Assembly: GCF_030689025.1 (NCBI RefSeq)
Contig: NZ_JAUYWA010000004.1
Location: 124,001-188,000, forward strand
Direction of reading: 5' to 3'
DNA length: 64,000 nt
DNA from: Oceanobacter sp. 1_MG-2023
GTDB taxonomy: Bacteria; Pseudomonadota; Gammaproteobacteria; Pseudomonadales; Oceanobacteraceae
Below the pieces are notes generated by a model. It saw only the letters and a list, made by a program, of their open reading frames with translations, made no database searches and was not told the DNA's origin. Shown one piece after another: positions 17,373-24,929 of the stretch (within the stretch, counting starts at the first letter, position 1; each line of letters begins with the position of its first letter). Position numbers and translations under genes: made by a program.

Positions 17373-19070
17373 CTAAACCCCGGTCGGCGGTGACGGTTCC
17401 ACAGACGCTTTTCCATAAGCAGACCAGCTGGTAATACGATGATCGATCACCGGTACCCCTACGGTGAAATGATATAACACCTGTTGCTGGTCGTTTTGCA
17501 GCCCCAACAGGTTGTGCACCATATCGTCGTAATAGCAACCGATACCGGTACCTCGCAGTCCCGCCGCTTCGGCTTCCAGATATAACACCTGTCCTATGGC
17601 ACCGGCCTGCCAGTATAGATGGCGATAGCGCCATGGCTCCGCCTCCATGCCGTCACAATCGGCCAGCATCGCCAGACTGAAGGCACTCTCCCCGGCAATG
17701 GCCTGCTGACAGCTGAGGCGCATGGCGGTACGTCGGGTACCAGCCGCCAGCAGCCGATAAAACGGCAGATGTTCCGGAGCTGACTCCACCGGCTGCCACT
17801 GGAATTCTGCCCGTAACGACGCCTGCATATCAGTCAATGACCGACCGGTATCACGTTGCAGGCAGTACAAGCCAGAGGGCAAGCCTTCAACCTTGTGCAC
17901 AAACAGCATCAGCTGGATACCATGGCTGAGTGGCAAGGTATGCCACGGGCTGTAATCCGATCGTGGCAGGCAATGATCCAACAAGGTATAGAAATCCGCC
18001 AACGCCATGCCTCCGGCAGCATCAAATGCCTGCGCCGAACGACGCTGTCGAATCAGCCGGGCCGCCGGTTGCCGGGCTTCAGAACCGCTGGCGATGGCAG
18101 GTGCTGGCCAGTCCGCCGCGGCCAAACGTGTGGTTGCCGAGGCTGGACTGGTGGCTGGAATACGAGCAGCTGCGGCCACTTCGTCAATAACCGGCCACTG
18201 ATACATATGCCGGGGGTCGAGCACATTGGCCCTGCCCATCCACTCTTTCTGCTGCCCCAGCCAGGCGATGATTTGTTCTGCTTCTTCTGCTGACGCGCTA
18301 TCAGGATGCCTGTTGGCCAGTAGATTCAATAAACAATCCGGATGCTCGGCTTCTGCCATTGAACCATCGGCTTGCTGCAGATCCTGTGGGCGATCCAGCC
18401 CCAGCAAGCTGGCCAGTGTTGAGTCCGCCAGCGCCACCGGCCGGATCTGGTGCTGATGCCAGCCCAGTGTGGATGCCGCAAAACTGACCGCAGCCAATGC
18501 ATGCCCCACATCAAGCTGACAATAACGATAAGCCCGCTCGCCATACTTCCAAGCTTCCCGCCAATGTACGGAACTCAAGCCAAGGTACAGCAAGGGTTCC
18601 GGACTTTCCTCCTCCAGGCCCAACGGACAACGCAACTCCAGTGCGTGTTGATCCGGCCGATAGTGATACACCCCGTCTTCCAACCCCGCCATCGAGCGCA
18701 CCAACAGATAACACTCGGTCGGGTGCAGGTTCCCACTGGATGGATTCACCCGTAGTGACCACTTGGCATTGCCAAATTGTTTCCAGGCCGACAAGGCCAA
18801 TGACAGCTCCAGCAATAACCCCAGCTGTGCCAGATCCGGAATCACAACCGCTTCGGACGATTGCCCGACCGACGGCTGCCACAGCTGCTCCCAACGGCGT
18901 GCATCCGGCCGGGCCATCAGGTCGGTAGCCCCCAAAGGCAAGGGAACCAGACGAGCACCGTCATAACGGCGGAACGGGTTCGGCTGGGCATCCCAATCGA
19001 GGCTTTCCGGCCCGGCAGCGTAAGCATCCGGCAAGTGTCGGGTACGTTGGTGGTATTCCCGGATTGGCAT
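17373..19070 (-). CDS. SagB/ThcOx-family double-domain nitroreductase-like oxidoreductase
   Basis: A 565-residue protein made of two nitroreductase-fold halves. The N-terminal half has SLRVNPSSGNLHPTECYLL (about 125-143) and YRYCQLDVGHALAAVSFAA (about 200). The C-terminal half begins near residue 335 (LIRQRRSAQAFD) and ends with LYWQAGAIGQVLYLEAEAAG and GTGIGCYYDD. These are the flavin-binding signatures of SagB/ThcOx enzymes, which usually oxidise azolines in peptide natural products. No precursor peptide, cyclodehydratase or exporter is nearby; instead a NifZ-like gene lies directly upstream, so a role linked to nitrogen fixation is more likely. Substrate unknown. Confidence 0.8.
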   Translation of the reverse strand: MPIREYHQRTRHLPDAYAAGPESLDWDAQPNPFRRYDGARLVPLPLGATDLMARPDARRWEQLWQPSVGQSSEAVVIPDLAQLGLLLELSLALSAWKQFGNAKWSLRVNPSSGNLHPTECYLLVRSMAGLEDGVYHYRPDQHALELRCPLGLEEESPEPLLYLGLSSVHWREAWKYGERAYRYCQLDVGHALAAVSFAASTLGWHQHQIRPVALADSTLASLLGLDRPQDLQQADGSMAEAEHPDCLLNLLANRHPDSASAEEAEQIIAWLGQQKEWMGRANVLDPRHMYQWPVIDEVAAAARIPATSPASATTRLAAADWPAPAIASGSEARQPAARLIRQRRSAQAFDAAGGMALADFYTLLDHCLPRSDYSPWHTLPLSHGIQLMLFVHKVEGLPSGLYCLQRDTGRSLTDMQASLRAEFQWQPVESAPEHLPFYRLLAAGTRRTAMRLSCQQAIAGESAFSLAMLADCDGMEAEPWRYRHLYWQAGAIGQVLYLEAEAAGLRGTGIGCYYDDMVHNLLGLQNDQQQVLYHFTVGVPVIDHRITSWSAYGKASVEPSPPTGV

Positions 19071-19105
19071 ACGGCCTCACTCAATAGGGTTAATGGGCGA
19101 TAGGG

Positions 19106-19363
19106 TTAATGGGTAACTGGCGGTTCCGCGCTGATTTCGTCTGGAAAACAGGTCACCAGATGAAATGGATTGCCTGCTTCATCAGGAAAACACACCAGCA
19201 GCATCTCCTGCTCCGGGTTTTCTTCCAGATGCCCGGTGTTGATCAGCATGCCCATGGTGCCGGGTTCGGCAAAGACATGGCTTTCCGGTGCACTCGGCAC
19301 AGAGCCATCATTGATGATGGTAACGGTGGCGAAAACAGCATCGCCTTTTTGCCATTGTGTCAT
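19106..19363 (-). CDS. NifZ-like small protein
   Basis: 85 residues from the ATG at 19363, which has ACAGGAG eight bases upstream; the longer frame starts without a ribosome site. The sequence follows the NifZ-domain pattern: GDAVFATVTIINDGSVP, then AEPGTMGMLINTGHLEENP and a final hydrophobic strand MLLVCF. NifZ in Azotobacter helps P-cluster maturation of the MoFe protein. Similarity is moderate, so this may be a divergent NifZ paralogue. It is 35 bases upstream of the SagB-type gene on the same strand and probably co-transcribed. A 16-base tandem repeat covers its stop codon. Confidence 0.65.
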   Translation of the reverse strand: MTQWQKGDAVFATVTIINDGSVPSAPESHVFAEPGTMGMLINTGHLEENPEQEMLLVCFPDEAGNPFHLVTCFPDEISAEPPVTH

Positions 19364-19394
19364 GTCGCAACTCCTGTCGTTGTTGGTTTTGTCG

Positions 19395-19410
19395 TGTCGT
19401 ATTAACGACA
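19395..19410. promoter_or_regulatory. NifA upstream activator site
   Basis: TGTCGTATTAACGACA, an exact TGT-N10-ACA with extended dyad symmetry. It lies about 136 bases upstream of the sigma-54 element at 19530. Confidence 0.75.
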
Positions 19411-19487
19411 ATCACCACAGTATCGGTCGGTTACAAACGTCGGCCATAACCGGTGCCGGATAAGGTTTTCCCTTGAAAACAGCGGGT

Positions 19488-19503
19488 TGTCACAACGTGA
19501 ACA
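19488..19503. promoter_or_regulatory. NifA upstream activator site
   Basis: TGTCACAACGTGAACA, an exact TGT-N10-ACA, 43 bases upstream of the sigma-54 -24 box. It could also serve a weak minus-strand promoter for the NifZ-like gene. Confidence 0.7.
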
Positions 19504-19529
19504 TGACAACGGGTCGTCACTGCTTTCTC

Positions 19530-19545
19530 TGGAATACCCTATGCA
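19530..19545 (+). promoter_or_regulatory. Sigma-54 promoter of the ankyrin-modBC operon
   Basis: TGGAATACCCTATGCA has GG and GC separated by exactly ten bases, matching the -24/-12 pattern. Transcription would start near 19556, which excludes the earliest in-frame ATGs and supports the ankyrin start at 19589. Confidence 0.75.
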
Positions 19546-19588
19546 GAGCAAAAGCTTTGCCATGCCCTTGCCACAGAGGAGTTGCTTT

Positions 19589-20080
19589 ATGCCTGTTTCA
19601 CTGGAACCTGTTACCCTCCAGCCTGCCACGATCAGCTGGATGATCGAGCACGGCTTTGATCCTCAGCGTCCTGACAGACCAGCTCGCTACAATGATACGC
19701 CGCTGATTCTGGCCAGCCGCCAGGGGCGTCTGGATGTGGTCGCCGACCTTGCTATCGTCGGCGAACCTGCCATGGCGCTGAATCACCGCAATATGGATGG
19801 CACCAACGCGTTGTGGGCTGCCGTGGTCGCCAATGACTATGCCATCGCTGATTTATTGGTCACTCTGGGCATCGATATCGATAACCTCAATGACAACGGT
19901 GCCAGCGTCCTGATGTATGCTGCGTCCAGCGGCAAAGCTTCCTGGGTGGCCTGGCTGCTCGAAAAAGGGGCCGATACCCAGGCTGCAACACTCGACGGTT
20001 TTACCGCCCTCGATCTGGCCAGTAATATTGACTGCCTGCGGTTGCTCAAGCCTTCCCGGACACGCGCAGCAGAAGCCTGA
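19589..20080 (+). CDS. Ankyrin-repeat protein, mod/nif-associated
   Basis: 163 residues from the ATG at 19589, which has GAGGAG seven or eight bases before it. Three or four ankyrin repeats are visible: NDTPLILASRQGRLDVVADL, GTNALWAAVVANDYAIADLL, GASVLMYAASSGKASWVAWL and a shorter GFTALDLASNIDCLRLL. It is clearly related to the C-terminal ankyrin half of the rhodanese protein at 45769-46560 (both start with W(M/L)(I/V)EHGFDP). It is probably a protein-binding adaptor. It heads an operon with modBC under a NifA/sigma-54-type promoter, so a role in molybdenum supply to nitrogenase is inferred. Confidence 0.85.
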   Translation: MPVSLEPVTLQPATISWMIEHGFDPQRPDRPARYNDTPLILASRQGRLDVVADLAIVGEPAMALNHRNMDGTNALWAAVVANDYAIADLLVTLGIDIDNLNDNGASVLMYAASSGKASWVAWLLEKGADTQAATLDGFTALDLASNIDCLRLLKPSRTRAAEA

Positions 20081-20139
20081 AACCTGACCGGCCGGTCAAC
20101 CACAAAACCTGACTGGTATCGATGGAGAGTAATTTTTAA

Positions 20140-20826
20140 ATGGATATTTCCAGTGAAGACCTCACCGCCGTTTGGTTGACGATCAAACTTGCCGTCCTGG
20201 TGACCGCGATTCTTTTACTGATCGCCACTCCTATTGCCTGGTGGCTGGCCCATACCCGCCACCCATTACGCGGCCCCGTCAGTGCGCTGGTGGCGTTGCC
20301 ACTGGTCTTGCCGCCCAGCGTGCTGGGGTTTTATCTGCTATTGACCATGGGGCCGCACGGCCTGATTGGTCAACTGACCCAAAGCCTGGGACTGGGAACC
20401 TTGCCGTTTACCTTTGCCGGTCTGGTGGTGGCATCGGTGTTTTATTCCCTGCCTTTTGTTGTACAACCAATACAAAACGCGCTGGAAGCCCTGGGCGAGC
20501 GCCCGCGGGAAGCCGCCGCCACTCTGGGGGCCGGGCCATGGGATACCTTCTTCCATGTGATCTTGCCTCTTGCGCGTCCCGGTTTTTACACCGCTGCCGT
20601 ATTGGGTTTTGCGCATACGATTGGCGAATTTGGTGTGGTACTGATGATCGGCGGTAATATTCCCGGTGTCACCCAGGTTATTTCTGTGCAGATTTATAAT
20701 CATGTCGAAGCGCTGGAGTATGGCCGCGCCCACACCCTGGCTGGCGGTATGGTGGTGTTTTCCTTTGTAGTGCTACTGCTGTTATACGGATTTCGTCGCG
20801 ATCAGGGAGCCAAACCACTGCTATGA
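20140..20826 (+). CDS. modB: Molybdate ABC transporter permease
   Basis: 228 residues with five hydrophobic segments. The inner-membrane permease motif EALGERPREAAATLGAGPWDTFFHVILP (about 120-147) contains the EAA loop that contacts the ATPase, and LVLPPSVLGFYLL is typical of ModB. ModB passes molybdate from the ModA binding protein across the membrane. The last four bases overlap modC. No modA is adjacent, which is unusual. The ankyrin gene upstream and the NifA-type promoter tie it to nitrogenase cofactor supply. Confidence 0.93.
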   Translation: MDISSEDLTAVWLTIKLAVLVTAILLLIATPIAWWLAHTRHPLRGPVSALVALPLVLPPSVLGFYLLLTMGPHGLIGQLTQSLGLGTLPFTFAGLVVASVFYSLPFVVQPIQNALEALGERPREAAATLGAGPWDTFFHVILPLARPGFYTAAVLGFAHTIGEFGVVLMIGGNIPGVTQVISVQIYNHVEALEYGRAHTLAGGMVVFSFVVLLLLYGFRRDQGAKPLL

Positions 20827-22019
20827 ATACTGTTACCAAACAAGAGTCTGCAGCAACCCAGGTCCAGGATGACCTGCGAGTACGCTGTCATTTGCAGCGC
20901 CCGGATTTTACTCTGGATGTTGACCTGACCCTTCCGGGCCGGGGAGTCAGTGTGCTGTTTGGCCATTCCGGCTCAGGCAAAACCACGCTGTTACGCTATA
21001 TCGCCGGGCTTGAACGAGCCAATGGCACTTTGCTGTTTAAAGACCAATGCTGGCAAGACGAACAGCATTTTGTACCGACCTTTCAACGGGCACTGGCCTA
21101 TGTCTTCCAGGAATCCAGCTTGTTTGACCACCTCACCGCGGCCGGTAATCTGCAGTTTGCGATCAAGCGTGCTCGCGGCAAGGTCGACAAGGAGGATTTT
21201 GAACAGGCGATTGATTTGCTCGGTATCCACCACACCCTGAAGCGTTACCCTCACCAGCTTTCGGGCGGCGAACGCCAGCGGGTGGCCATTGCCCGCGCCT
21301 TACTCAGCAAACCACGTTTGTTACTGATGGATGAACCTCTGGCATCTCTGGATGAACGCCGCAAACAAGAGATCTTGCCCTGGCTTGAACGCCTGAAAAC
21401 CCATCTGGATGTACCGATTGTGTACGTCACTCATTCCCCGGCAGAAGTCGCCCGGCTGGCCGATTATCTGGTGGCACTCAAGGATGGACGGGTGATTGCC
21501 AGCGGCACCTTGAATGACACCCTCACCCAAATCAATTCGCCGCTCCAGCAGGGGGAAGAAGCCAGCGTGGTACTGCAGGGTCATATCCGCGAGCGTGACC
21601 GCCACTGGCAATTGGTGCGTATCGGTTTTGCCCACCCGGAACACAGCCAGGATGATGACGGCTCTATCTGGATCAGTGATCCGGAGGTTGGCAATCTCCC
21701 CCCGGATGGATCGACAGCCAGTGCCAGCGACAACACCGGCTCCCATGCCGACGATCTTGACCAGCCAGTGCGGGTACGGATTCTGGCCAGTGACGTCAGC
21801 CTGTCCCTGAGCCGCCATGATGACACCAGTATCGTCAACGCCCTGCCCTGCATTGTCGAAGCCATCAGTGACGATGAACACCATTCTCTGGCGCTGGTAC
21901 GGGTCAAGGTGGGAGAAACTCTGCTGCTGTCACGCATGACACGACGTTCGGTGATGCACCTGGCGCTGACGCCCGGCAAAACGCTGTGGGCACAGGTAAA
22001 ATCTGCAGCGCTGGTGTAA
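20823..22019 (+). CDS. modC: Molybdate ABC transporter ATPase
   Basis: 398 residues. The ATPase domain has Walker A GHSGSGKTTLL (about 42-52), the ABC signature LSGGERQRVAIARAL and Walker B LLLMDEPLASLD. The C-terminal part (about 240-398) holds the TOBE/Mop-type domain (VRVRILASDVSLSLSRHDDT) that binds molybdate and can give feedback inhibition. Slightly longer than the usual 350-360 residues because of an extra acidic linker (about 275-315). The start overlaps modB by four bases (ATGA). Confidence 0.94.
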   Translation: MNTVTKQESAATQVQDDLRVRCHLQRPDFTLDVDLTLPGRGVSVLFGHSGSGKTTLLRYIAGLERANGTLLFKDQCWQDEQHFVPTFQRALAYVFQESSLFDHLTAAGNLQFAIKRARGKVDKEDFEQAIDLLGIHHTLKRYPHQLSGGERQRVAIARALLSKPRLLLMDEPLASLDERRKQEILPWLERLKTHLDVPIVYVTHSPAEVARLADYLVALKDGRVIASGTLNDTLTQINSPLQQGEEASVVLQGHIRERDRHWQLVRIGFAHPEHSQDDDGSIWISDPEVGNLPPDGSTASASDNTGSHADDLDQPVRVRILASDVSLSLSRHDDTSIVNALPCIVEAISDDEHHSLALVRVKVGETLLLSRMTRRSVMHLALTPGKTLWAQVKSAALV

Positions 22020-22035
22020 ATTGCGGCAGCTGGAT

Positions 22036-22063
22036 TGACGCTGGCGATAGCTGCCTGGCGTCA
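22036..22063. terminator. Hairpin between convergent modC and the nif operon end
   Basis: TGACGC and GCGTCA arms enclose an inner TGGC/GCC pairing. There is no T run on either side, so it may act as a transcript-end stabiliser rather than a strong terminator. Confidence 0.4.
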
Positions 22064-22079
22064 GTCCCTGCAACGCGAT

Positions 22080-22367
22080 TCAGTCACTTTCACCCCATAG
22101 ATATTCGTCGATTTCTTTCATCAGGTAAGCATTATCTTGCAGATTGGCCGCCAGCGCTTCTGCTTCCTCACGGCTGTAACCATGCAGGTTAAAACTGGTG
22201 GTGCCGGCCGTATCGCCATCGTAAAACAAGTGCACAAGAAGCAACCAATTGTCGGTTAGTCGGGTTGGTCGCAGCTCAACCGCTGCACGTAACTTGCCTT
22301 CCAGCTGCAGCAGATAATGGCTGCTGCTATCCAGGGCCTCAGCATTTACCGGTATATCCTTTGTCAT
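22080..22367 (-). CDS. Small acidic protein, last gene of the nifHDK operon
   Basis: 95 residues, family not recognised. It has no membrane segment or cysteine. It reads as an alpha/beta protein with a central strand region (NWLLLVHLFYDGDTAGTTSF) and a C-terminal acidic helix (SREEAEALAANLQDNAYLMK). The start overlaps the stop of the hemerythrin gene by four bases, so it is co-translated with it. Its place at the end of the nif operon suggests a nitrogenase accessory role, but nothing in the sequence shows what that is. Confidence 0.7.
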   Translation of the reverse strand: MTKDIPVNAEALDSSSHYLLQLEGKLRAAVELRPTRLTDNWLLLVHLFYDGDTAGTTSFNLHGYSREEAEALAANLQDNAYLMKEIDEYLWGESD

Positions 22368-22756
22368 AGCGGACTCCTTTTCAGGTACTCCACCAGTGCC
22401 GCATCCATGGTGCTGACGTGCAAATCAAACCAGCCGGGCAATTGCTCCAGCGCATAGGCGCGACCAAAGCGCACCCGCCCTGCTTCAACACGGGCACGGA
22501 AGTTGGTCATCTCGCCCAGCACCCGGTTATGCTCGCCCCGATGTTCGGCGCTGGCAGGATAACCGGATTGCATCATCAGGCTGTTTTCACGCTCAAAATG
22601 CTCGGCCAAGTGATCGGTCAGCTGGCCAAACTGCTGAATAAATGCAGCGCCGGAAGCGGCTTTCAGTTGTGCCAGTCGCTCGGTAAATTGCTGATGGTCG
22701 GCATCAATATCAGCGTGACCAAGCATTAACTGGGGAGTGGTTGGGTCAGTGGTCAT
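22364..22756 (-). CDS. Hemerythrin-like oxygen-binding protein
   Basis: 130 residues forming a four-helix hemerythrin domain. The di-iron ligands are visible in order: His in LGHADIDADHQQF, HLAEHFERE (His and Glu), EHRGEHNRVL (two His) and FDLHVSTMDAAL (His and Asp). Such proteins bind oxygen reversibly and may buffer or sense it. It is encoded within the nifHDK transcription unit, one base of overlap with the TPR gene upstream, so it would be made when nitrogenase is made. Oxygen protection or delivery is inference. Confidence 0.88.
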   Translation of the reverse strand: MTTDPTTPQLMLGHADIDADHQQFTERLAQLKAASGAAFIQQFGQLTDHLAEHFERENSLMMQSGYPASAEHRGEHNRVLGEMTNFRARVEAGRVRFGRAYALEQLPGWFDLHVSTMDAALVEYLKRSPL

Positions 22757-23274
22757 TAACTATCATCATCCGCAAGGCTGAGAGCCATTTGATACACCAC
22801 GCTACCACCCACTTCATCTCGTGGGTCCAGTAGCAATAATTTTGTCAGCACCTGTTCAGCCAGTTCGATATGCCCCGCCCGCAACGACACAAAACCCAGG
22901 GCTTTCAGGCTGTACAGGTACAAGCGCACCGGACCATGAATGCCCGTACCTGGCAGCTGGTCAAACGGTGGCGAGTCCGGACTTAATAAACGCCAGTCGG
23001 GCTGAAAACCCGCTTGTTGCGCGGCCCGCTGTAAAACCTGTCCAATCAGTTGCCGGGCAGCATCCAGACAGTTGGCATAGGCATACATTTTGTAGAGTGC
23101 GATTTGTACTTCCAGCTGATCCGGCAGATGCTCGGCAACCTGTTGCAACAGTCGTTCGGCCCGGTGCCAGTCACGGGCAATATCAATCGGTTCACGCAAA
23201 AGCCGCTGCACCTCCAGCGAGATCAGACCATCAGGACTCAAGGGGGCATCGTTAAACAGTTCTCGTACCAGCAT
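22756..23274 (-). CDS. TPR-like protein of the nif operon
   Basis: 172 residues from the ATG at 23274; an in-frame ATG at 23304 overlapping the upstream gene is an alternative. Helical repeats typical of tetratricopeptide proteins are visible: RDWHRAERLLQQVAEHLPDQ, VQIALYKMYAYANCLDAARQ and RLYLYSLKALGFVSLRAGHI with LAEQVLTKLLLLDP. Similar TPR proteins occur in nif clusters of Azotobacter-type organisms. It presumably serves as a scaffold or chaperone. It is followed by the hemerythrin gene with one base of overlap. Confidence 0.75.
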   Translation of the reverse strand: MLVRELFNDAPLSPDGLISLEVQRLLREPIDIARDWHRAERLLQQVAEHLPDQLEVQIALYKMYAYANCLDAARQLIGQVLQRAAQQAGFQPDWRLLSPDSPPFDQLPGTGIHGPVRLYLYSLKALGFVSLRAGHIELAEQVLTKLLLLDPRDEVGGSVVYQMALSLADDDS

Positions 23275-23293
23275 GGTCAGTCGGACTCCCGAG

Positions 23294-23770
23294 TCAGGCG
23301 GCATTTACCGAAGTACTGGATTGGCGGGCAAGGGTTTCGGGCAGCAGTCCCTGCTGCCGAATCCAGCGTTTGAAGGCTTTCATCACTGGTCGTGTCAGCC
23401 GGGTTTCTGCCAACAAGCGCCGCTCGTAAACGGCCAGAGTCAGTGACGGGTCCAGCTCTGCCAACGATTCATCCGGCAATTCGGCTGCCTGGGATTGCAC
23501 TCTGGCCCGATACAGACACTGGCGAGCGCGTACGATCAGCGCGTGCGTATCACCCCCCAGCAACTCGCCGGGCTGGTGTTTGACGGCATCGTAAAGCCAG
23601 CTCATTCGCACTTTTTCATGTCGGGGCATTTTGCATTTACCATCCAGTACCTTAAGCATCACGGTGGTGGCGCAATCCACTTGCTCTGGGGTCAAGGGGT
23701 GATTGATCACCCAGACGCGGACCTGTGCCTCGACGGTCAGCTCGGCAGACAAGGTTGGGTCAGTCAACAT
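23294..23770 (-). CDS. Unrecognised nif-operon protein
   Basis: 158 residues; I do not recognise the family. It is mostly helical and rich in Leu and Arg, with no signal peptide. An N-terminal segment (AEVQVRVW-like strand, then DCATTVMLKVLDGKCKMPRH) has two cysteines, and the basic C-terminal half (MKAFKRWIRQQGLLPE) could bind nucleic acid or protein. GGGAG precedes the ATG. Two bases separate it from the NifX-like gene upstream, so it belongs to the same transcript. Confidence 0.7.
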   Translation of the reverse strand: MLTDPTLSAELTVEAQVRVWVINHPLTPEQVDCATTVMLKVLDGKCKMPRHEKVRMSWLYDAVKHQPGELLGGDTHALIVRARQCLYRARVQSQAAELPDESLAELDPSLTLAVYERRLLAETRLTRPVMKAFKRWIRQQGLLPETLARQSSTSVNAA

Positions 23771-23772
23771 GG

Positions 23773-24186
23773 CTATGGCTCCCTTTTGACGGTGGTTGGC
23801 TGCTGTGCCAGACAGCGATCGCGATATTCGTGCAATGATTCTTCGATCCCCAGATACGCATAGTCAGAGACCGGCTCGACCCCAACAGCACGAAGCTTGT
23901 CGGCTGGGCCGTCACCCACACGAGCCACCAGCACGGCGTCGCAGTCCTTGATCGTGGTCAGGATATCGGCCATGGCGGCATGATCCGCGCTATGGCCGTG
24001 GCAATACAGTCCAACGTCTCGCTGCTCCTGCCGCTCAATCCCTGCCTGGCTCAATTGATAGATAATAAAGTGACGGGCGTGACCAAAGTGCTGATTGATC
24101 GAGATATCATCCTTGCTGGCAACCGCTACGCGCCAGCTGGATGATGCTACCGGCCCAGTCCCAGGCACAGATATCGACTCAGACAC
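23773..24186 (-). CDS. NifX/NifB-type FeMo-cofactor-binding domain protein
   Basis: 137 residues. The core VAVASKDDISINQHFGHARHF, with the conserved HFGHA, is the hallmark of the dinitrogenase FeMo-cofactor-binding family (NifX, NafY and the NifB C-terminus). CDAVLVARVGDGPADKLRAVGVEP and a final IEESLHEY follow as expected. It probably binds FeMo-co or its precursor NifB-co. The true nifX normally sits after nifEN, which is not in the window, so I do not assign the symbol. It overlaps the LRV gene stop by eight bases. Confidence 0.82.
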   Translation of the reverse strand: MSESISVPGTGPVASSSWRVAVASKDDISINQHFGHARHFIIYQLSQAGIERQEQRDVGLYCHGHSADHAAMADILTTIKDCDAVLVARVGDGPADKLRAVGVEPVSDYAYLGIEESLHEYRDRCLAQQPTTVKREP

Positions 24187-24919
24187 GAACGTTTAACCGC
24201 GCCGCAGCCGCTTCCCGGACTTCACTGTCGTCGTCATCCAGAACCGGGGTCAGGGCATCCAGCGGAGCATTGGCCACCGCTTCCAGTCGCACGGTCCAGT
24301 CCGGGTCATCAAGCAGCACCACGACGTCCGGCCCCTGTAGCCGGGACGCAACAATACGGCGTACTTCCGGTTCCGGGTCGTAAGCCATCATGACCAGACT
24401 TTCTTCCGGCAGGCGTTTCGCCACCATCTTGCGCACCTGGCGGTCTTCATCTCGCATAAAGCGGAACAGTCGTCCTTCCGGCAGGCGTTGAACGACATAG
24501 GCTCGCACCAGGTAATCACGATCAACCGCCATTTTTTCCAGCTGTTCCAGCGGCAAGCGATCGGCCACGGTAATACGCACTTCCCGGTCTTCGTCGTTCA
24601 TCAGGGCGTGCAGTTGCTCTCGCGGCAGACGATAGGCAACGGCTCGGCGCACCGCTTCATCAGAATCCGTCACCAGTTGGTTCAGGTCGTCCAGCGGCGC
24701 ATATCGAACCGCGATGGCGCGCCGCTCCCAAAAGGCATCGGCGAGGTAATGCCGTGCCAGCTCTGGGTTAAAACGTAAGAAACGATCCATTTGCCGACCG
24801 CTATCTACCGCAATACAGGCATCTCCCGGGATGCAGCGCCCTGCCAGTAGCAGATTGGCGCGATAGCGACAACGGCGACAGTCACCAATGGGAGTGAGAT
24901 TCTCGGTATCGGAATTCAT
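24179..24919 (-). CDS. Leucine-rich-repeat-variant (LRV) Fe-S protein
   Basis: 246 residues from the ATG at 24919 (GGAG just upstream). The N-terminal part has the cysteine cluster DCRRCRYR...GRCIPGDAC, which binds a 4Fe-4S cluster in the Azotobacter LRV protein. It is followed by about seven 24-residue repeats of the type DEAVRRAVAYRLPREQLHAL and DREVRITVADRLPLEQLEKM that form a right-handed helical superhelix. The A. vinelandii homologue is also a nif-cluster protein. Function unknown; probably protein interaction. Confidence 0.9.
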   Translation of the reverse strand: MNSDTENLTPIGDCRRCRYRANLLLAGRCIPGDACIAVDSGRQMDRFLRFNPELARHYLADAFWERRAIAVRYAPLDDLNQLVTDSDEAVRRAVAYRLPREQLHALMNDEDREVRITVADRLPLEQLEKMAVDRDYLVRAYVVQRLPEGRLFRFMRDEDRQVRKMVAKRLPEESLVMMAYDPEPEVRRIVASRLQGPDVVVLLDDPDWTVRLEAVANAPLDALTPVLDDDDSEVREAAAARLNVRV

Positions 24920-24929
24920 GCTGGCTCCG

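Noticed and set aside
17373-19070. Azole-modified peptide (RiPP) cluster
   Set aside because: SagB-like enzyme alone; no cyclodehydratase, precursor or exporter gene nearby.
19430-19460. Minus-strand sigma-54 promoter for the NifZ-like gene
   Set aside because: TGGCCGACGTTTGTA has GT instead of GC at -12, so I did not list it as a feature.
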